Assembly: GCA_001644045.1 (NCBI GenBank)
Contig: LUUF01000019.1
Span: 62,001-126,000, forward strand
DNA: 64,000 nt
Source of the DNA: Methylomonas methanica
Lineage (GTDB): Bacteria; Pseudomonadota; Gammaproteobacteria; Methylococcales; Methylomonadaceae
Direction: 5' to 3'
The notes beneath the pieces are model-generated. The model did not search any database. It had not been told where the DNA came from and saw only the letters and a list, made by a program, of their open reading frames with translations. Of the stretch, positions 1 to 10,216 are shown in pieces; within the stretch, counting starts at the first letter, position 1, and each line of letters begins with the position of its first letter. The translations under genes and the position numbers were made by a program.

Positions 1-834
1 GTCGTTGAAGCAGGACACTTGGTCTTTGTATTTTGCCAACAAATCGAAGGCGACGTTTTTGGCAAAATCTTCCCATTGGATAATCGCTTTCGGCCAGACA
101 TTCTTGACCGCATTGACGAATTTATCGACCAATTCGAAATAAGGCTGGTCGTGCAAGCGCTTGGTGTGCGCGCCCAAATAGAACGGATCGTCCAGTAATT
201 CGGCGCGGTTGGTGCCCACGTCCAGGTTGACCGGCAAGGTTTGAAACGGGCACATGCCACCGCCGACGGTATACAGCCCCAGTTTGCCGATGCAAATCGC
301 CAAACCGCCCATGCCCTGGTCGCCGATACCTAGAATGGACGAAGAATCGGTCACCACAATCATACGAACATCGTGTAATGGGTAGTTTTGCAAAATCGTT
401 TCGGCCCGGTCGATATTGGCCGCCGAAAAAGTCAAGCCGCGCGTGGTGGTAAAGTTGGAGCTGAACTGCTGTACCGCCAAGCCTATGGTCGGGGTATAGA
501 CGATGGGTACCATTTCGTCCAGATGCCGCTCCAACAGCGCGTAAAACAGCACCTCGGTGCGGTCTTGCAGTGCTCTTAGAAATTGATACTTGGAAATATC
601 GTTCGCTTGTTTTTGATAATTGGCGTACACCCGGTCGAGCTGCTGCTCCATATCCGTGACTTGCGGCGGCAATAAGCCATCCAATCCCAGTTCGATACGT
701 TCCTGGACGTTAAACGCGGTGCCTTTATTGGTTGCCGGTAGCCGGAGCAAAGTCACGCCTCGAATCGAAACCTCTACATATTTATTACCGTCGGCATCTA
801 GCCGGTAGTCGAAATAATCGCTTAGCGTTGTCAT
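1..834 (-). CDS. maeA: NAD-dependent malic enzyme, N-terminal 278 residues (partial)
   Basis: Oxidatively decarboxylates malate to pyruvate and CO2 in the cytoplasm. The reading frame starts with ATG at 834 and runs off the left edge of the window still open, so only the N-terminal half is visible. Recognisable malic-enzyme blocks are ALLERHLDEMVPIVYTPTIG near residue 105 (entry-site tyrosine), VVTDSSSILGIGDQG near 160, and IQWEDFAKNVA near 255, which holds the acidic metal ligands. The family usually reads VVTDGxxILGLGD, so the DSSS triplet is a small deviation also seen in MaeA-type enzymes. It is divergent from the peptide transporter at 1104. Identity as malic enzyme is near certain; NAD rather than NADP preference is inferred from similarity to the long MaeA type. 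Confidence 0.93.
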   Translation of the reverse strand, partial: MTTLSDYFDYRLDADGNKYVEVSIRGVTLLRLPATNKGTAFNVQERIELGLDGLLPPQVTDMEQQLDRVYANYQKQANDISKYQFLRALQDRTEVLFYALLERHLDEMVPIVYTPTIGLAVQQFSSNFTTTRGLTFSAANIDRAETILQNYPLHDVRMIVVTDSSSILGIGDQGMGGLAICIGKLGLYTVGGGMCPFQTLPVNLDVGTNRAELLDDPFYLGAHTKRLHDQPYFELVDKFVNAVKNVWPKAIIQWEDFAKNVAFDLLAKYKDQVSCFND

Positions 835-1103
835 TAAGTTTCCTTGGATTTATTTAATCGAACTCGCGGAGTTAACCAAGCAGCCCGAATAGCGCAAACT
901 ATGGCGCGTGTTCCCTTTATAACAGCCTAACCGGCGATGCGGTAGCCGCAAGGCAGCTGAATCGGCACTTTTTTTGTTACTCGTGCTTGCCGTGTTTCAA
1001 GGCGGTGCGTTTACTTGGCGTTTACCGTGAAAATGCCCCAGGTTGGCGCTTATGAGATGATGCGTTACAACCTCTCCCGGAAACTTAGCAACGCTTTTCC
1101 CTC

Positions 1104-2450
1104 GTGAAAAAAAAAAACCTGTTTGGTCATCCCATCGGCTTGTTCGTGCTGTTTTTTACCGAAATGTGGGAGCGCTTTTCCTATTACGGCATGCGCGCCT
1201 TGCTGGTGTTGTATATGACCCAACATTTAATTCAAGCAGCGCAAACCGATACCATAGTGTTCGGTTTCGCAAAGCTGCAAAGTGGTTTGGAAGGCTTGTT
1301 CGGGCCATTGTCCACACAAGCCTTGGCCTCGCAGATTTACGGTTTATATACCGGTCTGGTGTATTTCACCCCCTTGTTCGGCGGCATTTTGGCCGACCGG
1401 ATTTTGGGGCCGCGCAAATCCGTGATACTGGGCAGCGTGTTAATGGCTATCGGCCATTTTCTGATGGCCGCCGAAGCGTTTTTCCTGTTGGCGTTGCTGT
1501 TTTTGATTCTGGGCAACGGCTGTTTCAAAGCCAATATTTCGACCCAGGTCGGCAGTTTATATCCACCCGGCGATCTGCGCCGCGACGGCGCGTTTACCAT
1601 TTTCTACATGGGTATCAACTTGGGCGCATTCTTCTCGCCGTTGATCTGCGGTACCTTGGGGCAACGCTACGGCTGGCATTACGGCTTCGGCGCCGCCGGC
1701 ATTGGTATGTTGCTGGGTTTGCTGATTTACCTGTTTGGGCAAAAGTATTTGGGCGAGGATCAATTTGTTAAACCTGCGGAAAACGCGATTGTCCCCGCGC
1801 CTTTGACTGTTAAAGAATGGCAGGCCTTAGGCGGCTTAACGGCGTTAGCGGTTTTGAATATCCTGTTCTGGGCTGTTTACGAGCAACAAGGCAACACGCT
1901 GCAACTGTTCGCCGAGCACGATACCGATTGGCATATCCTGGGTTGGGAAATGCCCTCCACCTGGTTTCAATCCCTGAATCCGGCCTTCATTTTCCTGTTG
2001 GTGCCGCTGATCGACCGAGTATCCAGGCACCACGCCAGCCAGGGCCGGCAAAGTTCCAGTGTCGGCAAAATGGCTTTCGGCTCGATATTGCTGGGCGCTT
2101 CCTTTTTGATACTCATCTTCGCTATCAGCGGCAGCGAAACCAATCAAAAAATCAGCTTCCTGTGGCTGGCGTTGTGTACCTTGATTTATACGCTGGGCGA
2201 ACTTTACCTATCGCCGGTCGGCTTGTCGCTGGTCAGCAAAGTCTCGCCGCCGCGTTTGGTAGGCATGCTGATGGGCATGTGGTTTTTGTCGACGTTTTTC
2301 GGTAATTATTTATCGGGTTATATCGGCAGTTTCTACGAACAAATGCCGAAACAGGATTTCTTTCTGTTACTGGCAGTGCTGGCTGCAGGTACCGGCCTGG
2401 CTATATTTGCGTTCAAACCGTTGTTGAAAAAGGCGGTCGGTTCGGATTGA
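1104..2450 (+). CDS. POT/PTR2-family proton-dependent oligopeptide transporter
   Basis: Imports di- and tripeptides with protons across the inner membrane. The protein has 448 residues and about 12-14 hydrophobic helices. Residues 18-30 contain the ExxERFxYYG proton-coupling motif (EMWERFSYYG), followed by a PTR2 signature with FGGILADRILGPRK around residues 92-105 and the second signature FYMGINLGAFFSPL near 170. The start is GTG at 1104, where the reading MKKKNLFGHPIG gives the expected short cytoplasmic N-terminus; no strong ribosome binding site is visible. The gene ends 4 bp before the convergent lipoprotein gene. Substrate range within the family (peptides, or possibly other small molecules) cannot be told from sequence. 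Confidence 0.92.
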   Translation: MKKKNLFGHPIGLFVLFFTEMWERFSYYGMRALLVLYMTQHLIQAAQTDTIVFGFAKLQSGLEGLFGPLSTQALASQIYGLYTGLVYFTPLFGGILADRILGPRKSVILGSVLMAIGHFLMAAEAFFLLALLFLILGNGCFKANISTQVGSLYPPGDLRRDGAFTIFYMGINLGAFFSPLICGTLGQRYGWHYGFGAAGIGMLLGLLIYLFGQKYLGEDQFVKPAENAIVPAPLTVKEWQALGGLTALAVLNILFWAVYEQQGNTLQLFAEHDTDWHILGWEMPSTWFQSLNPAFIFLLVPLIDRVSRHHASQGRQSSSVGKMAFGSILLGASFLILIFAISGSETNQKISFLWLALCTLIYTLGELYLSPVGLSLVSKVSPPRLVGMLMGMWFLSTFFGNYLSGYIGSFYEQMPKQDFFLLLAVLAAGTGLAIFAFKPLLKKAVGSD

Positions 2451-2453
2451 CCA

Positions 2454-3017
2454 TCAAGGCGCAGGCCAGGGCGCGCCATTACTGCAATTTTCAACAAACA
2501 CCTGATTGTTACGGCTGTCGTTGGGGATGTAAACCTGATTCTCCGGGGACGGCTTATAGCTCAGACCGTTGGCGCAATCCGCGCTTTGTGCCGGACCAAT
2601 CGCCACCCGCGTACCGACTTTGACAGTGCAGACAATCAGTCGGTCCAGGCCGCTCCATTCCGGACAAATCGCTTCGGCTTGGCGGTAACTATCCCGCGAT
2701 CCAGCGGGATAATTCAGCGTCCACCAGTTGCCCCTAGCGCGGTCGGGCCACGCGCTATCCCAAATCCGGTAAACAGCGACAGGCATTTGTACCAGGAATA
2801 TTTTAGCCTTACACAGCTTGCCTTTACCCGGCTCGCCTTCGGCAGCCTGTCGCAGTTCGGCATCGACCACCTCTACCATGCCCACAGGCGGCTGTATCAC
2901 ATCGCCGACGCAAGCCGGACTATCCGTACCGGCAGTTAAATCTTGATTCAAATTGGCGCATGCCGCTACCAATAACAGCAATAGAGTGGCGCAACTCGCT
3001 CTTAAAAAGGCAGGCAT
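2454..3017 (-). CDS. putative lipoprotein of unknown function
   Basis: I do not recognise the family. The 187-residue protein from ATG 3017 begins with a textbook lipoprotein signal (MPAFLRASC, a leucine run, then the lipobox LVAAC), so it is probably anchored to the outer membrane and faces the periplasm. An in-frame start 30 bp upstream would place ten extra residues before the signal and is less likely. The mature part has several cysteines (PACVGD, KLCKAK, AICPEW, IVCTVK, ADCANG, ENCSNG), suggesting disulfide bonds, and is rich in Trp and Pro. It converges on the peptide transporter with a 3-bp gap and sits upstream of dctA in divergent orientation. Confidence 0.7.
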   Translation of the reverse strand: MPAFLRASCATLLLLLVAACANLNQDLTAGTDSPACVGDVIQPPVGMVEVVDAELRQAAEGEPGKGKLCKAKIFLVQMPVAVYRIWDSAWPDRARGNWWTLNYPAGSRDSYRQAEAICPEWSGLDRLIVCTVKVGTRVAIGPAQSADCANGLSYKPSPENQVYIPNDSRNNQVFVENCSNGAPWPAP

Positions 3018-3172
3018 GATCGAAACTCCAGCAGTAGTTGATACCATTCGGCATAGAGCTTATCCGAAAGCCGTATAACGGCCAATACTGCGTCGAACCG
3101 GTTTTTAGCCTTGCTTTGTAAACCGCTTTTAAACGATAGTTCGCTCAAACCCAATCTGTCTCGATTTAAACC

Positions 3173-4480
3173 ATGAACTCTGATAGCCAAAACCCGCCGC
3201 CGGCGAAAACTACCAGCCCATCTGCCCGACTCTATCTTTGGGTCTTGCTGGCTATCTTCGCCGGCGGCCTGTTCGGCTACCTGGACGCCGAACAGGCAGT
3301 GACACTCAAACCAATAGGCGACGGCTTTATCAGCCTGATCAAGATGTTGATAGGTCCGGTGGTGTTTTGCACCATCGTCTTGGGCATCGCCGGTGCCGAC
3401 GACATGAAAAAAGCCGGGCGCGTCGGGGTAAAAGCCTTGCTGTATTTCGAAATTGTCTCGACTTTCGCGTTAGCGCTGGGCGTGCTGGTCGCCAATCTGC
3501 TCAAACCCGGCCAAGGTTTTAACGTCGATCCGGCCACGCTGGACACACAGGCGGTGTCGGGTTATGTGAAACAAGCCAGCCAGCAAAGCACTGCCGACTT
3601 TCTGCTGCATATCATCCCCAAAACCTTTACCGATGCCTTCACCGGTTCCGGGGATTTGCTGCAAGTGTTATTGGTGGCGGTGCTGTTCGGTTTTGCGCTG
3701 CAACAAATGGGTAACGCCGGCAAATCGGTGTATGCGTTTATCGAGGAATGCTCGCACATCTTTTTTGCGATGATGAATGTAATCATGAAGCTGGCGCCAT
3801 TCGGTGCCGGCGCGGCGATGGCGTTTACCATCGGCAAATACGGCGTCGAGGCATTGAAGCCGCTGGCCGCACTGATGGGTAGCTTTTATCTGACCTGCAC
3901 GTTGTTTATCGTTTTGGTACTGGGCAGCATAGCCGCACTGACCGGCTTCAATATTTTTCGACTGCTGCGTTATATCAAGGAAGAAATGTTGCTGGTGCTG
4001 GGCACCTCGTCGTCGGAATCGGCGCTGGTGCCGTTGATGAATAAGCTGGAAAAACTGGGCTGTTCGCGTTCGGTGGTGGGCTTGGTGATTCCGTCCGGCT
4101 ATTCGTTCAATCTGGACGGCACCAATATCTATCTGACCATGGCCGCGCTGTTCGTTGCCCAGGCCTTGAATGTCGATCTGACGCTAACTCAGCAGTTAAC
4201 GTTGTTGTTGGTAGCGATGCTGACCAGCAAGGGCGCGTCCGGCGTCACCGGCGCCGGCTTTATCACGCTGGCCGCGACGCTGGCGGTGGTGCCGGCCGTG
4301 CCGGTCGCGGCGCTGTCATTAATCCTGGGAATAGACCGCTTCATGTCCGAAGCGCGGGCCTTGACCAATATCGTCGGCAATGCGGTAGCGACGATAGTGG
4401 TGTCGCATTCGGAAGGCGAGCTGGATAGGGAAAAGATGCAGGCACAGCTACGTCCAAACCGGTCAAGTCAAGGTGTCTAA
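3173..4480 (+). CDS. dctA: C4-dicarboxylate:cation symporter, DctA type
   Basis: Member of the DAACS family that imports succinate, fumarate or malate (or glutamate in close relatives) with H+ or Na+. The 435 residues carry the full C-terminal transport core: the serine-rich hairpin loop [21 protein letters not shown] near 275-295, the unwound helix [16 protein letters not shown] near 305-320, the second hairpin [14 protein letters not shown] near 350, and [18 protein letters not shown] near 385-400 with the substrate-binding Asp/Arg/Asn set. The SSSES and MSEARALTN blocks resemble DctA more than GltP. The last 18 bp overlap the convergent sheath-fusion gene. Proximity to malic enzyme fits C4-acid metabolism, but no operon links them. 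Confidence 0.9.
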   Translation: MNSDSQNPPPAKTTSPSARLYLWVLLAIFAGGLFGYLDAEQAVTLKPIGDGFISLIKMLIGPVVFCTIVLGIAGADDMKKAGRVGVKALLYFEIVSTFALALGVLVANLLKPGQGFNVDPATLDTQAVSGYVKQASQQSTADFLLHIIPKTFTDAFTGSGDLLQVLLVAVLFGFALQQMGNAGKSVYAFIEECSHIFFAMMNVIMKLAPFGAGAAMAFTIGKYGVEALKPLAALMGSFYLTCTLFIVLVLGSIAALTGFNIFRLLRYIKEEMLLVLGTSSSESALVPLMNKLEKLGCSRSVVGLVIPSGYSFNLDGTNIYLTMAALFVAQALNVDLTLTQQLTLLLVAMLTSKGASGVTGAGFITLAATLAVVPAVPVAALSLILGIDRFMSEARALTNIVGNAVATIVVSHSEGELDREKMQAQLRPNRSSQGV

Positions 4481-5821
4481 ACCCAGTAAACGTAAACCTT
4501 GGCGTTGCCGATAGCCGACTACCGGCATAATGTTTTGCGCCAGTAGATTGTTCGCCTGCGCTTCGTTCAACACCACTTCCGTGGCCGGCTGTAGTACCTG
4601 CTCGCCGTCCAGTTCGTAGCTAAACGCCGGTACATCGGCAAAAAAGAATTGCTCCGCTGTCGCATCATCCTGAGCGGCTCTCAACAATACCCTGGCCGCC
4701 AAAAAGGCCGGATTTCCCCACAACAACTCGTCGGTCTGCGGGATATTAGCGCACTCTTCAAACGCCAAGCTTTCCAGCGGATCGCGTTTGCTGCCATAGG
4801 GCAAACGCATCAGCACGCGCGGATAAGCCAGGATCACGCTGTCGGCCTGGATTTCCCGGCGATATGCCAACCAGTCCGCCGCATTCTGCATAGCCGCAAC
4901 CGCCAAACCGTCCCCAGCGCCGGCCAAAAAACCCGCGCCGCATTTGGTCGCTAAATCCGCGCAAAAACCCAGTAAGGTCTTGTCGTCCACGTTATCGGAA
5001 AACAGATAGTCAGCAACGAACAACACATCCTGCTCGCCGTCGCCGGTTTGCATATGTTGCTGCAAACGCTGGACCACGCTCTCGCCGCCTTTTTCAAGCT
5101 CCGCCAGCAACTGCGCTTGGCTAATATCCAGCAAATAAAGCTGTTGCGCGTCGGCGGCTTCTTCATGCACCAAGCCATCCGTCGCCCGCCACAAGGCTTC
5201 CAGCGCTTGAAAATCCTGCCGGTGCAATAAGGCTTTCACAAACTGCGCCGTCGCGGCGTCAATCAGATCGATTAAAACCCGATGCTGCGGGTTGGCGTCC
5301 CTGGCGACATGCGGTTCCACAATCTGTTTCAGCAAATTATCCAAGGAATCGGACACAGCGGCCGCGCCTTCCGGCTTTTTCCCCAGCAGGCGCTCCAACA
5401 TATCGTCCTGGCTTTCCGTGGCCGGTGCGGGCGCGGCTGGTTCGCTGGCGGCTACTGCGGGGAAAAACGCCTGAATTTTCGCCGCTGCTTGCGCGGCGGT
5501 AGCGGGATTACCCAGTTCGGATTTTAAGGTCCGCAAATCGGCCAGCAGCTTGATTTTCCCCAACCAGGCATCGGGATGAAAATCGTCCAGCGTTGGAAAT
5601 TGCAGCGAGATTCCGGGGCTGATTTCCAGGGTCGGCAGGATTTGCGCCATCACTTGCTCGAAGTTGTCGACATCGATTCTCCGGATTTTGCTTTGCTCCC
5701 AGGGCGCGGCGGCACCGGAAAAATTTCCGAACACATAAACCCGGTAGGTGCTGTCACCGCTGCCAACTTTAGCCGCTTTTCCCGCGTTAAAACCCATCGT
5801 AAAATCAATTCTGCCTGACAT
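4463..5821 (-). CDS. TssB-TssC-like fused contractile sheath protein (orphan)
   Basis: A 452-residue protein that appears to join two type VI secretion sheath domains. Residues 25-115 resemble TssB/Vip[12 protein letters not shown], then [21 protein letters not shown] and LDDFHPDAW. After an Ala/Pro-rich linker (about 118-150), residues 160-450 resemble TssC/Vip[39 protein letters not shown] and a C-terminal LRLPYGSK segment. Normal TssB (about 170 residues) and TssC (about 500) are separate adjacent genes. No other secretion gene (tssK, tssM, hcp, vgrG, clpV) lies in the window, so the protein is an orphan here. Its product could be a sheath-like or regulatory relative; the domain assignment is from motif memory and needs profile confirmation. 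Confidence 0.7.
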   Translation of the reverse strand: MSGRIDFTMGFNAGKAAKVGSGDSTYRVYVFGNFSGAAAPWEQSKIRRIDVDNFEQVMAQILPTLEISPGISLQFPTLDDFHPDAWLGKIKLLADLRTLKSELGNPATAAQAAAKIQAFFPAVAASEPAAPAPATESQDDMLERLLGKKPEGAAAVSDSLDNLLKQIVEPHVARDANPQHRVLIDLIDAATAQFVKALLHRQDFQALEALWRATDGLVHEEAADAQQLYLLDISQAQLLAELEKGGESVVQRLQQHMQTGDGEQDVLFVADYLFSDNVDDKTLLGFCADLATKCGAGFLAGAGDGLAVAAMQNAADWLAYRREIQADSVILAYPRVLMRLPYGSKRDPLESLAFEECANIPQTDELLWGNPAFLAARVLLRAAQDDATAEQFFFADVPAFSYELDGEQVLQPATEVVLNEAQANNLLAQNIMPVVGYRQRQGLRLLGLDTLT

Positions 5822-5873
5822 ATAGTCTCCTAGTGTGTTGAACGCTTTGTAACTATTCAGCGAAGCACAGCAT

Positions 5874-5970
5874 CCCCTCTCCAGAGGGAGAGGTTAGGGT
5901 GAGGGGAATCTAAAGACATGTTCTTTAATCGGATTCTCCTCACCCCAGCCCTCTCCATCAGGAGAGGGGG
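5874..5970. repeat. long imperfect inverted repeat (dispersed palindromic element)
   Basis: Arms at 5874-5910 and 5931-5970 are near-complementary: the left reads CCCCTCTCCAGAGGGAGAGG followed by TTAGGGTGAGGGGAATC, and the right arm is its reverse complement with a few mismatches. Each arm also folds on itself around CTCTCC/GGAGAG. This type of CTCTCC...GGGTGAGG palindrome is common between genes of many proteobacteria. The 300-bp gap between the sheath-fusion gene and putA holds nothing else I can recognise. Confidence 0.75.
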
Positions 5971-6121
5971 CCGGCTTTTGGCAATTTATAGGATTTCGTA
6001 GTCAGTTAAATAGTTACATTGCTTTACCATCAACAGTAGCAGAGCAAACCCCGTCCAACAAGCCAACCGGTTTTTCCGGATAGCGGTATGCTTATGGTGG
6101 TCTGTCCAACAGGTGATAGCA

Positions 6122-9100
6122 ATGAGCAACGCAAACCGTTTAACCGAACTGCGCCAGTGCATCAATCAAGTATTTACCCAAGCAGAGCCGCAAGCAATCT
6201 CCGGCCTGATAGCCACATTGGGAGATTACGATAGTCAGGCCATCGGCGCATATTCGCAGGCATTGATAGAAGCGGTGCGCGCCAAGCATAAACAGCCGGG
6301 CATTTTCGAAGCCTTCTTGCACGAATACAGCCTGAATAGCGATGAAGGCATCGTGTTGATGAGCATCGCCGAGGCCCTGCTGCGGATTCCGGACCGCGAC
6401 ACGCAAAACCTGTTCTTGCGGGACAAACTGGCCGATGCCGATTGGCATGCCCATTGGCTACACAGCGATTCTCTACCAGTCAATCTGGCTAGCGGCAGCT
6501 TATGGATCGGCGGCAAAATGGAAGCGCTGATTCGGCAGCGGGTTTTTGATGGCTTATTAAGCCGGCTGGGCGAGGCGCTGATTCGCGCGGCCATCAAGCA
6601 GGCCATGCAGCAAATGGCCAAGCATTTCGTCATCGCCGAAGATATAACGGCCGCCGTCGAACAAGCCGGTCGCAATCCGGCCTACCGTTATTCTTTCGAC
6701 ATGCTCGGTGAAGCGGCCTTGACGGAAGACGATGCGGAACGCTATTTCGCGGCCTATCGCCATGCCATCGTAACGCTGGCCGAATCCGCTAACGCGGATT
6801 TATTTGCCAACCCCGGCATTTCCATCAAGCTCTCGGCGCTTTATCCGCGTTACGAGCCCTTGCAGTATCGCTATGCGGTGCCGGCAATCAGCAACAAGCT
6901 TTTAGTTCTGGCTAAGTTGGCCCTAGCGGCAAATATTTCCGTGACCGTGGATGCGGAAGAAGCCGAACGGCTGGACATGTCCTTGGATATTTTTACGGCG
7001 GTGTCTAGCGATCCGGCGTTGACCGGTTGGCCGGGTTTTGGCTTGGCGGTGCAGGCTTATCAAAAACGCGCCGAGGCAGTGATCGAATGGCTGGCCGCTT
7101 TGGCCGAATCCCAGCTACGCACAATTCCAATCCGCTTGGTGAAAGGCGCTTACTGGGATAGCGAGATCAAACGCGCCCAGGAAAACGGCTGGGACGACTA
7201 CCCGGTGTACACCCGCAAAGCCGCCACCGACCTGTCTTATCTGGCTTGCGCCCGGTTGATCCTGTCTCGCCCGCAAGCCTTCTATCCGCAATTTGCCACG
7301 CATAACGCGCATAGCGTGGCGGCGATTTGCGAGTTCGGCAAAGACCATCCGGGGTTTGAGTTCCAGCGTCTACATGGGATGGGATCTGCTTTGTATGACG
7401 AATTATTGAATCAGCGCCCTACCCACTGCCGAGTGTATGCGCCGGTCGGCGGCTACCGGGAATTGTTGCCTTATCTGGTCAGGCGATTGCTGGAGAACGG
7501 CGCGAACACCTCGTTTATCAATCAAATCGAAGACCCGCAGATCAGCACCGCGATGCTGTCCGTTGATCCGTTAATCCAGTTTAATCAAGTCGAATCTAAG
7601 CCGCTGGCTGTACCCGACGATTTATTCGGCGCGCAACGCCGAAATTCGCAGGGTCTGAATTTAAGCAACCCAGAGGTATTGCAGCAGCTGCAGCAGGATT
7701 TGGCAGCCATGTCAGACCATGCTTGGCAAGCCGCGCCATTGATCGCCGGCCAGCAAATTCGGAGCGAACCGCATCCAGTTTATAGCCCGCACGATAGACA
7801 CAGCCTGGTTGGCGAGGTGGTGTTCAGTTCCCAAAGCGATATAGAGCAGGCCTTGCAACAAGCCACCAGCGCATTCAATGACTGGCGTTTATGCCCGGTC
7901 GGAACCCGTGCCGGGTATCTGCGCAACGCGGCGGATTTATTCGAACAGCAGCGTTTGGAATTGGCGGCACTGTGCATCCGCGAAGGCGGCCGAACCGTGC
8001 GCGACGCGCTCGCGGAAGTGCGGGAAGCAGTCGATCTATGCCGTTACTACGCAGCCTGCGCGGTAGAGCAATTTGCTCAGCCACAGCGCTTACCCGGACC
8101 CACCGGCGAAGATAATCAGTTGTTTCAGATCGGGCGCGGCGTGTTTGTCTGTATTAGCCCGTGGAATTTCCCGATCGCGATCTTCATCGGCCAAATCGCC
8201 GCCGCGCTGGTGGCCGGCAATACCGTGATCGCCAAACCGGCTTTACAGACTTCGTTAACAGGCATGGCTTGCGTTCGCCTGCTACGGGAAGCCGGGATAC
8301 CGGAAAACGTCTTGCAGTTTTTACCGGGTGACGGTGCCGAGATTGGCCGGCACTTATTGAGTGACGGGCGCATCGCCGGCGTGGCATTCACCGGTTCCGG
8401 CGCCACCGCCCGGCTTATCAACCGGCAACTGGCTGATCGACACGGCGCCATCGCTGCCTTGATTGCCGAAACAGGTGGGCAAAACGTGATGATCGCTGAT
8501 AGCTCCGCGCATCAGGAGCAACTGGTCGCGGACGCCTTGCAATCGGCGTTTAACAGCGCCGGCCAACGCTGCTCGGCGTTGCGGGTGTTATTTCTGCCGA
8601 CAGACATCGCTGACAGCGTCATTACGCGTTTGATTGGCGCGATGCGTTTACTGCGAGTCGGTTCACCGCTGGATATTGCCAGCGACGTCGGCCCTATCAT
8701 CGATCAACGCGCATTAAACGCGCTGAATAAACATATCGAGACACTCAAACGCGAAGCCAAGCTGTTATATCAATTGCCCTTGCCTGCCGACCTGGCAGAC
8801 GGCTGCTTTTTTCCACCCACGTTGGCGGAAATACCGGCCTTATCCTTCCTTGACCACGAAGTGTTCGGCCCCATCCTGCATATTGTCCGTTACCAAGCCA
8901 ACGAGCTGGCAAAAGTGGTCGAGGCAATCAATTCCAGCGGTTACGGCTTGACGCTGGGTATACACAGCCGCATCAGTGCCACTATGCGCTATATCCGGCA
9001 ACACGCCCGCGTCGGCAACATCTACATCAACCGCAACATGATAGGCGCGGTGGTCGGTGTGCAGCCCTTCGGCGGTATGGGCCTGTCCGGCACCGGCCCG

Positions 9101-9202
9101 AAAGCCGGCGGGCCAAACTACTTGCAGCGCTTTGCCAACGAACAAACCCTGAGCACCAACCTGACAGCCATCGGCGGCAATCCTTGGTTGTTGCGGAAAT
9201 AA
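6122..9202 (+). CDS. putA: bifunctional proline dehydrogenase / glutamate-semialdehyde dehydrogenase
   Basis: Oxidises proline to glutamate in two steps, with FAD in the PRODH domain and NAD in the aldehyde dehydrogenase domain. The 1026-residue length fits the short type A PutA, without the long C-terminal tail or the N-terminal ribbon-helix-helix DNA-binding domain of E. coli PutA, so it is not expected to be a repressor. The PRODH barrel spans roughly 150-480 (IRLVKGAYWDSEIKRAQ near 340). The ALDH domain spans 530-1015, with the general-base Glu in AETGGQN and the catalytic Cys817 in SAGQRCSALRVL. The ATG at 6122 has AGGTG eight bases upstream and is preferred over the in-frame GTG at 6113. 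It stands alone on its strand. Confidence 0.96.
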   Translation: MSNANRLTELRQCINQVFTQAEPQAISGLIATLGDYDSQAIGAYSQALIEAVRAKHKQPGIFEAFLHEYSLNSDEGIVLMSIAEALLRIPDRDTQNLFLRDKLADADWHAHWLHSDSLPVNLASGSLWIGGKMEALIRQRVFDGLLSRLGEALIRAAIKQAMQQMAKHFVIAEDITAAVEQAGRNPAYRYSFDMLGEAALTEDDAERYFAAYRHAIVTLAESANADLFANPGISIKLSALYPRYEPLQYRYAVPAISNKLLVLAKLALAANISVTVDAEEAERLDMSLDIFTAVSSDPALTGWPGFGLAVQAYQKRAEAVIEWLAALAESQLRTIPIRLVKGAYWDSEIKRAQENGWDDYPVYTRKAATDLSYLACARLILSRPQAFYPQFATHNAHSVAAICEFGKDHPGFEFQRLHGMGSALYDELLNQRPTHCRVYAPVGGYRELLPYLVRRLLENGANTSFINQIEDPQISTAMLSVDPLIQFNQVESKPLAVPDDLFGAQRRNSQGLNLSNPEVLQQLQQDLAAMSDHAWQAAPLIAGQQIRSEPHPVYSPHDRHSLVGEVVFSSQSDIEQALQQATSAFNDWRLCPVGTRAGYLRNAADLFEQQRLELAALCIREGGRTVRDALAEVREAVDLCRYYAACAVEQFAQPQRLPGPTGEDNQLFQIGRGVFVCISPWNFPIAIFIGQIAAALVAGNTVIAKPALQTSLTGMACVRLLREAGIPENVLQFLPGDGAEIGRHLLSDGRIAGVAFTGSGATARLINRQLADRHGAIAALIAETGGQNVMIADSSAHQEQLVADALQSAFNSAGQRCSALRVLFLPTDIADSVITRLIGAMRLLRVGSPLDIASDVGPIIDQRALNALNKHIETLKREAKLLYQLPLPADLADGCFFPPTLAEIPALSFLDHEVFGPILHIVRYQANELAKVVEAINSSGYGLTLGIHSRISATMRYIRQHARVGNIYINRNMIGAVVGVQPFGGMGLSGTGPKAGGPNYLQRFANEQTLSTNLTAIGGNPWLLRK

Positions 9203-9340
9203 GTTGTAGGCTAGACGCATCGTGCCCAATGGTTAGAAATGCATTGAAATTATCGACTAGCCGGCGTTACTATTTTTCCCTGATCGGCGATAACGCTGAT
9301 TATCCCGCCTTCCAGTTTCCTACCACCCTGAGAACCCAGT

Positions 9341-10135
9341 ATGCTCGCGACCAAACGCTATGAATATCTACCCATCGATCAAATCGAATTTCATCACACG
9401 CTCACCAACCACAGAGAATTGGATCGCGCCAAGGTCACGCATCTGGAAAAAGATATTGTGGTCAACGGTTTGTTCGAACCACTGGTGGTTTGGGAGCGCA
9501 ACAACCGCGAATATTATCTGGTCGGCGGCTTTCATCGCATGGAGGCCATTCAAGGCATTCGCCGCGCCAATCCCGGCTATTTCGATAGAGTGGACGTCAG
9601 AATCGTCACCGGCGATCCTGACGAAATCAAGGCCTTGAATCTGAAACTGAATTCTGACCGCGTCGACACCCGCATTACCGATTACTTCCAGACCGTGATT
9701 TACTTGAACAATGCCAACTGGTCCAGGGAACGCATCGCCGAATTCTTCGACAAAAGCGTCAGCTGGATAGACGACATCATTCGCTACGCGCCGCTGACCA
9801 CAGAAGCGATGCGCGAAAAACTGGCGGGCGGCGAGCTGTCCTGGGCCAGGGCGCGCGACATCTTGCGCAAAGCCTTAAACGCGCCGCCCGGCAACGAAAA
9901 AGAGATTATCGAAAGCGAGCTATCGCGGCCCGCGCAACCGGTCGCCAAACCCCTGCCCTTCCACACCACGATCAAACGCTTATCCAGTTCCGTTAAAACC
10001 GATCCCAAACGCACGTTCAAGGTCAGCACCCAGGATATTTATGCTTTGGTGCTGACCTTGCGCGGAAAAAACGTCGATCAGGACGCTATCGAACGGGTGC
10101 GCAAGGCATTTCCAATTTTATGGGACGATGAATAG
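9341..10135 (+). CDS. ParB/Spo0J-like nuclease-domain protein (orphan)
   Basis: A 264-residue protein with an N-terminal ParB-like domain: the YLPIDQIEFH start, GLFEPLVVWE, and the GGFHRMEAI motif (equivalent to the ParB GERRxRA CTP-binding box) near residues 67-75. A helix-turn-helix-like stretch follows at 125-150 (WSRERIAEFFDKSVSWIDDIIRY). No parA partner or parS-like site is evident nearby, so a role in chromosome segregation is unlikely; transcription or phage/plasmid-derived regulation is possible. The C-terminal 60 residues (TFKVSTQDIYALVLTLRGK) are not recognised. A terminator-like hairpin follows at 10217. Confidence 0.75.
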   Translation: MLATKRYEYLPIDQIEFHHTLTNHRELDRAKVTHLEKDIVVNGLFEPLVVWERNNREYYLVGGFHRMEAIQGIRRANPGYFDRVDVRIVTGDPDEIKALNLKLNSDRVDTRITDYFQTVIYLNNANWSRERIAEFFDKSVSWIDDIIRYAPLTTEAMREKLAGGELSWARARDILRKALNAPPGNEKEIIESELSRPAQPVAKPLPFHTTIKRLSSSVKTDPKRTFKVSTQDIYALVLTLRGKNVDQDAIERVRKAFPILWDDE

Positions 10136-10216
10136 TTCGATAACAGGAAACTAGCCATTCCCGAATTGTCATAAAACCGTTAGCCCGCGTCAGCTAAGAT
10201 AAGTTTGACTGGAACA

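Noticed and set aside
3097-3115. Sigma-54-like sequence CGGTTTTTAGCCTTGCTTTG upstream of dctA
   Set aside because: The GG to GC spacing is 11 and not 10, and the -24 box lacks TGGCA, so I do not call it despite the known sigma-54 control of dctA in rhizobia.
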